Of a stretch of DNA of 30,668 bases, positions 24,350-30,668 are shown piece by piece. The DNA lies in the NCBI GenBank assembly GCA_041750975.1, contig JBGSYN010000163.1, positions 1-30,668 on the forward strand, in the 5' to 3' direction. Origin of the DNA: JBGSYN01 sp041750975. GTDB taxonomy: Bacteria; Pseudomonadota; Alphaproteobacteria; Geminicoccales; Geminicoccaceae. The stretch's first letter is position 1. The number at the start of each line of letters is the position of its first letter. The position numbers and the translations under genes are program-made. Below the pieces are notes generated by a model that saw only the letters and a program-made list of their open reading frames with translations, was not told the DNA's origin and did no database searches.

Positions 24350-25302
24350 CGTTACGGATCTCCGCCCGCCGAGCCTGGCCTGTCCTGGCGGCCGCCGTCT
24401 TGGTCGGCGCTTGCAGCATCGAGCCGGACTCGCCCCCACTCTTCGCCATGACGCCGGATGAGGCCTCGCCCGCTGTCTGGCGCGTCAGCGATGCGGATAG
24501 TTCGATCTTCCTGTTCGGCACCATTCATCAATTGCCGCCGGATATACCCTGGCAGACGCCTTCCGTCTTCGCTGCCTTCGCCCTATCCGAGCTTTTGGTG
24601 ACGGAAAGCAATGCGTGGTTCGGCGATTCGTGGTCGAGCGCCCGGATTATTAGGCTCGAGGGCCTTTATCCCGCTGGCCAAAGCCTGCGGGAAAGTCTTC
24701 GGCCCGGGACCCGCGATCGTCTCCTCGAGGTAGGTGAAGCCTACGGCCTCGACCTCGAAACGCTCGATTCGATGCGCCCCTGGCTGGCAGCCTGGTCCAT
24801 CGGAGGACTATCGACCGACAGTCTTGGCATGGAACCCCAATACGGCGTCGAATCGGTGCTCTACGCGATAGCAGCCGAGTTTGAAATGCCGCAGGACCGC
24901 CTGGAGCGCGCACCGGGCGTGCTCAAGGCCTTCGCCTCACTCAGCGATTCGAGCCAGGAAGCCATGCTGGTTGCAGCACTCGACGATGTTGTGCGTGAAA
25001 GCGACGGATCCTATTTCTTCCGCCTCATCGATGCTTGGCTCCGGGGCGATCCAGATATGATCGACGGATTGGCCAATTCCTCCCATCTGGCGCAGCAACC
25101 GGCCTATCACGATGTCCTGATCGTCAACCGCAATCGGGCCTGGCTCGACCAGCTCGAAGGCTACCTAAGCGACGATGTCAGGGCGTTCGTTGCGGTAGGT
25201 GCGGCCCACCTCGCCGGTCCGGACGGTGTCGACGTCCTGCTCGAGGATCGCGGCTACGCGGTCGAGCGAATCGATCCCGCAGGGTCGCTGCCGCCCGATT
25301 GA
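24346..25302 (+). CDS. TraB/GumN family lipoprotein
   Basis: This is a 318-residue envelope protein. The N-terminus has a lipoprotein signal peptide ending LVGAC (Cys23). The TraB/GumN fold is recognised by the opening block VWRVSDADSSIFLFGTIHQL with the conserved histidine of GTIH, the LVTESNAWF strand, and the C-terminal AFVAVGAAHLAGPDGV block with the second histidine. The family is related to TIKI-type metalloproteases and to erythromycin-esterase-like folds, but no activity is established for most bacterial members. It starts in an ATGA overlap with the glycosylase gene, so the two are translationally coupled. Its place in a putative stress operon is notable; a role against a toxic compound is inference. 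Confidence 0.88.
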   Translation: MTLRISARRAWPVLAAAVLVGACSIEPDSPPLFAMTPDEASPAVWRVSDADSSIFLFGTIHQLPPDIPWQTPSVFAAFALSELLVTESNAWFGDSWSSARIIRLEGLYPAGQSLRESLRPGTRDRLLEVGEAYGLDLETLDSMRPWLAAWSIGGLSTDSLGMEPQYGVESVLYAIAAEFEMPQDRLERAPGVLKAFASLSDSSQEAMLVAALDDVVRESDGSYFFRLIDAWLRGDPDMIDGLANSSHLAQQPAYHDVLIVNRNRAWLDQLEGYLSDDVRAFVAVGAAHLAGPDGVDVLLEDRGYAVERIDPAGSLPPD

Positions 25303-25869
25303 TCAGAATCCCGGTGCGACGAGCCTGGTGGTCAGGTCGTTCAGGCTGTCGTCCGAGACCGGTGCGGTGCCTTCCTGACAGCGAATCGCGATCAGGCTCT
25401 CGTGATAGAGTTCGCGCGTCGTATCGTCGAATGTCCGGTCGCGGAAACTTTGCACGGCGACGCAGGAAGCCTGGTCGTTGTCGAGGCGATAGGGTTGTAC
25501 CTCGACCCGCCCGAGACCGGTGCTGCGGGTGGTTTGGGGACCGGTCCACGACACCGAGGACTCATGAAAGAAGACATCCGCGTCCGCCGCAGGCGAGCCC
25601 TTGACCAACACGCGATGAGCCGGCGTGTCGATCATGGCGATCAGTGTGAGCTCGTCCGGAGTCGCGATCTCGGTGACGTAAAAATTCGTGCCGATACGCG
25701 GATGCCGGAACCGTTCATGGGAGACGTCGGCGTTGTCCGGTGCGACATAGGTGAAAGGCATGCCCGCAGCGTTCATCTCCTGGTGGGCAAGCTCGGTGGT
25801 GCAGCCTGCCGCCAGACCGGCCGCGGCAAAACAGATGAATCTCCCAATGAAGTCCTTGCTGGATTTCAT
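25303..25869 (-). CDS. Predicted small lipoprotein of unknown function
   Basis: I do not recognise a family. From the ATG at 25869 it is 188 residues with a clear lipobox, FAAAGLAAGC (Cys23), so it should be anchored in the membrane facing the periplasm. The mature part is beta-rich and hydrophilic, with two further cysteines (ASCVAV and IRCQEG) that might form a disulfide. An in-frame extension to 26097 would read into the channel gene and before the signal peptide, so I reject it. The start overlaps the stop of the MscS-type gene (ATGA), so it is translationally coupled to it and may act with the channel. The 3' end is one base from the convergent TraB gene. Confidence 0.75.
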   Translation of the reverse strand: MKSSKDFIGRFICFAAAGLAAGCTTELAHQEMNAAGMPFTYVAPDNADVSHERFRHPRIGTNFYVTEIATPDELTLIAMIDTPAHRVLVKGSPAADADVFFHESSVSWTGPQTTRSTGLGRVEVQPYRLDNDQASCVAVQSFRDRTFDDTTRELYHESLIAIRCQEGTAPVSDDSLNDLTTRLVAPGF

Positions 25870-28265
25870 GATTTTGCCGTTACAAGGTGTGGCACATCGG
25901 CCGATCCGATGAGCTTTGTCTCGTTCTCGACCCGGACATTGGCCGCGGGTGCGGTGCCGTCTCGATCCGTGCCGAAATAGACGGTCTGGTGCGGGAAGGG
26001 AATCTCGATGCCGAGTTCGTCGAAACGGTTCTTGAGCCGGCGATTGAACTCTCGGCTGATCTTCCATTGCGAGCCCGGGCGAACCTTGATCCGGCATTTG
26101 ATGTTGACCGAGCTGTCGCCCAGGGAATCAAGCCCGAACATCTCGAGCGGTTCGAGGATGACGCGGCGATAGGCGCGCTCGCGCCGCAGACTTTGCCCGA
26201 TCTCCTCGATCACGCCGACGACGTCATCGACCTTTTCACGATAAGCGATGCCGATCTCGAACACGGCATAGGAAAAATCCTTGGTCATGTTGGTGACGAC
26301 ATCGACCGCACTGAACGGGATCGTATGGACATTGCCGCCGAGATCCCGCAGGCGAACGGTGCGGATCGTCACCGCCTCGACGACGCCCGACTTGCCGCTG
26401 AGATCGACCACGTCGCCGACGGCGAAATTGTCCTCGATCAGGTTGAATAGACCGGAAATGATATCCTGGACCAGTCTTTGCGAACCGAAGCCGATGGCGA
26501 CGCCCAGAACACCGGCGCCGGCCAGAAGCGGGCCGATATTGACCCCTAATTGCGGCAGGACCGAAAGCACGGCGACGACGCAGAGGGCGAAAAAGATGCC
26601 GTTCCGGGCCAGAACCAAGACCGTCTGGGTTCGATTGGTGGAGCGTTCCGAACTCGCTCTCGCCTGTAACCGCCTGATGTTGCTGGCGATAATGTTGCTG
26701 AGCACGACCCAGATCAGATAAATCACGCTGAGAATCGCGACAATTCGAAGGATCGCCTGGCTCAGCCTGGTTTCGCCGCCGAACAGCCAGCCCCAGGTCG
26801 ATAGTCCCCACACTTCGAGAAAGGTCAGGGCGGCGAGAATGCCCACGGACAGGCGCAAGAGGACCAGAACAAGCGAAACCTCTTTCTCCGCGGCGGCAGC
26901 GCTTCCCGTCAGCTCGTCCTCGTCGTCCTCGTCCTCGTCGAAGGTCTCGATCCTGCCGCCGAGCCGACCTTCGTTGGCCTCGACATATTGCAGAAACCAG
27001 ACCAGCGCCGCGAGGACGAAAAAGCTCAGCAACGCCGTGCCGAAAATGCTCAAAAACGCCTTCTCGCCCTGCACCGTATAGATCACGAAAAGAGCGCTCA
27101 CGAAGAGTATGGCGGCGATATGCCAGAGCCGGGCGATCGGCCGCCAGGGAATTTCGCTCCAATGCCTCGTTCCGTGCTTGCCGTCGAGCCCCGCTATGGC
27201 CTCGGCAACGGGGCGCCTGTTGCCGAGTATCAGGACGATCAGGAAGATCAGGACGAAGAGTCCGAGGATGTTCTGGAAGGTTCCGACCAGCTGGAACGGC
27301 ATCCCGTAGAGGCCGAGAACGAGGATCAGCGTATTACCGTAGGCGGCGATGCTGAGGACGATGCTGAAAGCTCGTGTAGCCTCGCGCGCCGCGTGGTCGC
27401 TGATATCGATGAGCCGCGAATTGGGTGCCGCCGGTGCGAAGACCGCGCGGACCAGGAGCATCATGACCTGGACGCTGATGACCGCGGTGACCGCCGAGGC
27501 AAACGCCAGCTTCGTTCGAAAGTCGGGCGAAATGAGCAGGATCACGGCGTTTATGGCCACGGCGAACAGCAGGATCGGCACCGCCCTGATAATCGTCAGG
27601 AGGATGATCCGGATCAGTTTGGCGACGAACCGCGTGTCTTCTTTGGCCGCGAGCATGTAGCGGAGGGGCCGCATCAGCCGCGATATCAACAGCATCACCC
27701 CAAGGCCGAGCAGCAATAGCCCGGCGATCGGCGTCACGGTATCGAGGAGTTGCCGCCATTCTCCGAGCTCGTCGAGCGAAACCTCGGCCCAGGTCAATAG
27801 CTCCGGCAGCGTGAGGACGGAGGTCCAGATCCGCTTGAACGTGCGCTCGATCGCATCGACCCTGCCCCAAAGATAGGTCTCGACGCTACCGACCATCTTC
27901 TCTGCCGCCGGCCGTGCTTCCCTCCAGGCCGTCGCCACGTCGGGCGGCACGCCGCTGCTGACTGCGGCAGGGTCGGGGGCAGCACCGGTCGTAATGGGCG
28001 GGTCCGCCTTGCCTTCGAGAACCGCATCGATCTGGTCACGCAGCTGGGCTACAGCATCCGGATTGGCGAGAATGTTCTTCAGCGCCTGCAGTTCCGCTTG
28101 CGCAGGGTTCTGTGCGCCGCTTGCAGGAGATCCACTCGCTGGGGCATCATCCTTGGCGACCTGCCCCGCGGGCTGGGGCGTCTGGGCGAAGCCTGGCGGG
28201 CTCGCGATCGAAAGCGCCAGTACGAGCACGCCGAGTACGAACGGCAATGTTCTAACGAAGTGCAA
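25866..28265 (-). CDS. Large MscS-family mechanosensitive ion channel (YbiO-like architecture)
   Basis: It probably opens under membrane tension to release solutes in osmotic downshock. I choose the TTG at 28265 (799 residues) because it gives a compact signal peptide (MHFVRTLPFVLGVLVLALSI to FAQ) with AGGGGA upstream; another TTG at 28286 would add seven residues. After a periplasmic Pro/Ala-rich region (about 30-155) come roughly ten membrane helices. The MscS pore helix and beta domain begin at 578-608 (LLAGAGVLGVAIGFGSQRLV), then NLIEDNFAVGDVVDL and the VxxxTxRTVRLRDLGG block. An acidic run (DEDEDDEDE) lies at about 443-451 in a loop between helices. Size and layout resemble E. coli YbiO (about 740 residues). 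Confidence 0.92.
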   Translation of the reverse strand: MHFVRTLPFVLGVLVLALSIASPPGFAQTPQPAGQVAKDDAPASGSPASGAQNPAQAELQALKNILANPDAVAQLRDQIDAVLEGKADPPITTGAAPDPAAVSSGVPPDVATAWREARPAAEKMVGSVETYLWGRVDAIERTFKRIWTSVLTLPELLTWAEVSLDELGEWRQLLDTVTPIAGLLLLGLGVMLLISRLMRPLRYMLAAKEDTRFVAKLIRIILLTIIRAVPILLFAVAINAVILLISPDFRTKLAFASAVTAVISVQVMMLLVRAVFAPAAPNSRLIDISDHAAREATRAFSIVLSIAAYGNTLILVLGLYGMPFQLVGTFQNILGLFVLIFLIVLILGNRRPVAEAIAGLDGKHGTRHWSEIPWRPIARLWHIAAILFVSALFVIYTVQGEKAFLSIFGTALLSFFVLAALVWFLQYVEANEGRLGGRIETFDEDEDDEDELTGSAAAAEKEVSLVLVLLRLSVGILAALTFLEVWGLSTWGWLFGGETRLSQAILRIVAILSVIYLIWVVLSNIIASNIRRLQARASSERSTNRTQTVLVLARNGIFFALCVVAVLSVLPQLGVNIGPLLAGAGVLGVAIGFGSQRLVQDIISGLFNLIEDNFAVGDVVDLSGKSGVVEAVTIRTVRLRDLGGNVHTIPFSAVDVVTNMTKDFSYAVFEIGIAYREKVDDVVGVIEEIGQSLRRERAYRRVILEPLEMFGLDSLGDSSVNIKCRIKVRPGSQWKISREFNRRLKNRFDELGIEIPFPHQTVYFGTDRDGTAPAANVRVENETKLIGSADVPHLVTAKS

Positions 28266-28322
28266 TGAACGATTATCCCCTACCAAAAACCGAACCGCCC
28301 TACCCAGGGGGTCCGTCTAGTC

Positions 28323-28796
28323 ATGACCGATGAGGATGGCCTTACCAGCATTGACGACATGCGCCTCGTTTCATTCACATTGCCCTCGCCGCATTGGCAT
28401 GAGGTGCAGGCCCTGCGCTATCGGGTCTTCGTCGATGAGCAGAAGGTCCCGGTCGAGCTCGAACAGGACGAGGCCGACGCGACGGCCCTGCATCTGGCCG
28501 CCCTGAAGGAAGGCAGAACCGTCGGCACCCTGCGGATCCTCATCACCGGAACCCGGGCCAAGATCGGCCGCGTCGCCGTAGCCCCAACCCACCGGCGCCA
28601 GGGTATTGCCCGTACAATGCTGCGGCGGGCGATTGAGGATTGCCGCCATCGGGGTATTTCTGTTATTACTCTCCATGCGCAGACGGACAGTCAGGCGCTC
28701 TACGACGGTTTTGGCTTTTCGCCAATGGGAACGGAATTCATGGAAGCCGGCATTCCACATATTCGGATGGATCTGGTGATCAGCGCCTCCTGCTAA
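28323..28796 (+). CDS. GNAT family N-acetyltransferase (YjcF-like)
   Basis: This 157-residue enzyme should transfer an acyl group from acetyl-CoA to an amine. The GNAT core is clear: opening ALRYRVFVDEQKVPVELE is typical of the YjcF group, KIGRVAVAPTHRRQGIARTML contains the pyrophosphate-binding R-R-x-G-x-A loop, and the C-terminal LHAQTDSQALYDGFGF is the motif B tyrosine region. The ATG at 28323 follows a G-rich site; an internal ATG at 28359 is possible. It is divergent from the MscS gene with about 57 bases between. The substrate is unknown. Confidence 0.93.
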   Translation: MTDEDGLTSIDDMRLVSFTLPSPHWHEVQALRYRVFVDEQKVPVELEQDEADATALHLAALKEGRTVGTLRILITGTRAKIGRVAVAPTHRRQGIARTMLRRAIEDCRHRGISVITLHAQTDSQALYDGFGFSPMGTEFMEAGIPHIRMDLVISASC

Positions 28797-28880
28797 GGGC
28801 TCGCTGCTCCTTCGTTCTCATTTCTTCACCGTCGCCGCCCCGCTAACCCCTCGGACGGCGTCTCTCTCGCGGAGACAACC

Positions 28881-30668
28881 ATGTTGCGCTGGTTCGAAAA
28901 GCGCCTCGATCCGTTCAAGCCCGGACCTGAAGGCCAGCCGCCCGACCGGCTCTGGGCGTTCTACTGGCACCATATCCGTCAGGTCCGCCAGCACCTTTTG
29001 GCCGTCCTCGCGATCGGCCTGGTCGCGGCCCTGATCGAAGTCTCGTTCTTCGCGTTTCTGGGCCGCATCGTCGACGACGTCCGCAATGCCGGTGATCCGC
29101 AAACGTTCTTCGCGCAGCACGGCCAGATGCTGATCGGCATGGCCCTCGTCATCCTGATCCTCCGGCCCCTCGTCATGGGCCTGCACGTCTTGGCGATCGA
29201 CCAGGTGCTGACGGCGAACTTCACCAACCTCGTCCGCTGGCAGAACCACCGCTACGTGCTGCGCCAGTCGATCGGCTTCTTCCAGAACGATTTCGCCGGA
29301 CGGATCGCCAACAAGATCGTCCAGACCGGCGCCAGCTTGCGCGAATCCGTGATGCAGCTCACCGACGCGCTCTGGGTCGTCACGATCTATACGATCAGCG
29401 CCTTCGTCCTCTTCATCGACAATGACTGGCGCCTGACCATCCCGCTCGTCCTCTGGCTCGCCGCTTTCATCGCGATCATAACATATCTCGTGCCCAGGAT
29501 CAAAGACCGGGCCGCCATCATGTCCGAGGCGCGCTCGATGCTCACCGGCCGGATCGTCGATAGCTACACGAACATCCACACCGTCAAGCTCTTCGCCCAT
29601 GCCGACCGCGAGGAAGGCTACGCCAGGGAAGCCATCGAGGAGCATACCGAACGCTTCAAGGAACAGCTCCGCTTGATCACCGTCATGGAAACCTCGGTCA
29701 GTGCCATCAACGGCGCCCTTGTCGTCAGCACCTGCGGCCTGGCGCTTTGGCTCTGGAGCCAGGGTGTGATCACGATCGGCGCCATAGCACTCGCCACCGG
29801 CCTCGTCACCCGGATCAACAACATGGCGGGCTGGGTGATGTGGGTGATCACCAGCATCTTCGAGAATATCGGCACCGTGCAGGAAGGGATGGAAACCATC
29901 GCCCGGCCCTACGAGGTCGTCGACGTGCCCAACGCCCCCGTTCTCATGGTGCCCCGTGGCGAAATCCGCTTCGACGATATCAGCTTCCACTACGGCAAGG
30001 ATGGCGGGGTCATCGACAACCTGTCGCTCACCATCGCCCCGGGCGAAAAGGTCGGCCTCGTCGGCCGCTCCGGCGCCGGCAAGTCGACCCTGGTCAACCT
30101 GCTCCTGCGCCTCTACGATCTCGAAGGCGGCCGCATCATGATCGACGGCCAGGATATAGCCCGAGTCGATCAGCAGGGCCTCCGCGCCCAGATCGGCATG
30201 GTGACCCAGGACACCTCGCTGCTGCACCGCTCGGTCCTTGCCAACATCGTCTACGGCCGCCCCAATGTCGCGGAAGCCGAGGCGATCGCCGCGGCCCACC
30301 AGGCTCGCGCCATGGAATTCATTCCTGAGCTGCAGGATCTGCATGGCCGCACCGGCCTCGAGGCCCATGTCGGCGAGCGCGGCGTCAAGCTCTCCGGCGG
30401 CCAGCGCCAGCGGATCGCCATCGCCCGCGTCCTCTTGAAGAACGCGCCGATCCTGATCCTCGACGAGGCGACCTCCGCCCTCGATTCGGAGGTCGAGGCC
30501 GCGATCCAGGAGCAGCTCTTCAACCTCATGCAGGGCAAGACCGTCATCGCCATCGCCCATCGGCTCTCGACCATCGCCGCGATGGACCGGCTCGTCGTCA
30601 TGGACAAGGGCCGCATCGTCGAAACCGGCCGCCACAACGACCTCCTCGCAACCGGCGGCCTCTACGCC
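28881..30668 (+). CDS. ABC exporter, fused permease and ATPase (partial, C-terminus off window)
   Basis: This is a half-transporter of the ABCB/MsbA type, exporting a lipid, drug or peptide across the inner membrane as a dimer. The first 596 residues are present; the gene runs off the right edge near its expected end. The membrane domain (about 35-335) has six helices. The nucleotide-binding domain has Walker A GRSGAGKS (395-402), Q-loop VTQDTS (441-446), signature LSGGQ (504-508), Walker B ILILDEA (524-530) and switch His560. The ATG at 28881 follows GGAG. A 605-codon open frame lies antisense to it but has no family similarity. The substrate cannot be inferred; no partner gene is seen. Confidence 0.95.
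   Translation, partial: MLRWFEKRLDPFKPGPEGQPPDRLWAFYWHHIRQVRQHLLAVLAIGLVAALIEVSFFAFLGRIVDDVRNAGDPQTFFAQHGQMLIGMALVILILRPLVMGLHVLAIDQVLTANFTNLVRWQNHRYVLRQSIGFFQNDFAGRIANKIVQTGASLRESVMQLTDALWVVTIYTISAFVLFIDNDWRLTIPLVLWLAAFIAIITYLVPRIKDRAAIMSEARSMLTGRIVDSYTNIHTVKLFAHADREEGYAREAIEEHTERFKEQLRLITVMETSVSAINGALVVSTCGLALWLWSQGVITIGAIALATGLVTRINNMAGWVMWVITSIFENIGTVQEGMETIARPYEVVDVPNAPVLMVPRGEIRFDDISFHYGKDGGVIDNLSLTIAPGEKVGLVGRSGAGKSTLVNLLLRLYDLEGGRIMIDGQDIARVDQQGLRAQIGMVTQDTSLLHRSVLANIVYGRPNVAEAEAIAAAHQARAMEFIPELQDLHGRTGLEAHVGERGVKLSGGQRQRIAIARVLLKNAPILILDEATSALDSEVEAAIQEQLFNLMQGKTVIAIAHRLSTIAAMDRLVVMDKGRIVETGRHNDLLATGGLYA

Noticed and set aside
25870..26097. 76-residue N-terminal extension of the small lipoprotein
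   Set aside because: It would lie inside the MscS gene and put unconserved residues before a clear lipoprotein signal peptide; the ATGA overlap start at 25869 is far better.
28818..30635. 605-codon open frame on the minus strand opposite the ABC exporter
   Set aside because: The plus-strand frame has all ABC exporter motifs. The antisense frame has low-complexity acidic and His/Asp-rich composition and no family similarity, as expected when GC-rich codon use removes stops from the opposite strand.

Overview
The window is about 30.7 kb of GC-rich chromosomal DNA from an alphaproteobacterium. The assignment rests on the tRNA-Leu/tig/clpP/clpX order, the cysG-DUF2849-sulfite reductase-DUF934 cluster, a DUF1127 small protein, and Kef-, EttA- and Mla-type genes. 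A Rhodospirillales-like lineage fits but cannot be fixed from this sequence. I found no insertion sequence, phage gene, CRISPR array or rRNA. Both ends are cut through genes: clpX at the left, an ABC exporter at the right.

Layout. (1) 1-3216, minus strand: tRNA-Leu(UAG), trigger factor, ClpP and the N-terminal third of ClpX, a protein folding and turnover block. (2) 3498-6747, plus strand: MlaA and MlaC for outer-membrane lipid transport, then the ABC-F ribosome factor EttA. (3) 6824-9981: a Kef-type cation/proton antiporter, tail-to-tail with a membrane-anchored class III nucleotide cyclase. (4) 10307-10867: a DUF1127 small protein with a structured 3' UTR and a strong terminator, then an AT-rich promoter and a structured leader before cysG. 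(5) 10868-14806: a tightly packed sulfite-assimilation operon (cysG, DUF2849, sulfite reductase, DUF934) with no cysH or cysJ. (6) 14819-17809, minus: a lone amino-acid-type periplasmic binding protein and a 687-residue RTX protein built from three related Ca-binding modules. (7) 18040-25302: an RND efflux pump (adaptor plus permease) divergent from a TetR regulator, which is followed at once by an AlkX/YcaQ-type DNA crosslink glycosylase and a TraB/GumN lipoprotein. (8) 25303-28265, minus: a large MscS-type channel translationally coupled to a small lipoprotein. (9) 28323 to the end: a GNAT acetyltransferase and a truncated ABC exporter.

Most genes are ordinary housekeeping or envelope genes. 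The most interesting unit is the divergent TetR/RND/AlkX/TraB cluster. One regulator next to an operator-like dyad could couple drug export to repair of DNA interstrand crosslinks, a plausible genotoxin-defence unit that I infer and have not shown. Other points of note are the lost acidic and basic proton-relay residues in the RND permease, the repeated RTX plus EF-hand modules, the 3' UTR of the DUF1127 gene as a small-RNA candidate, and the cysG leader fold.
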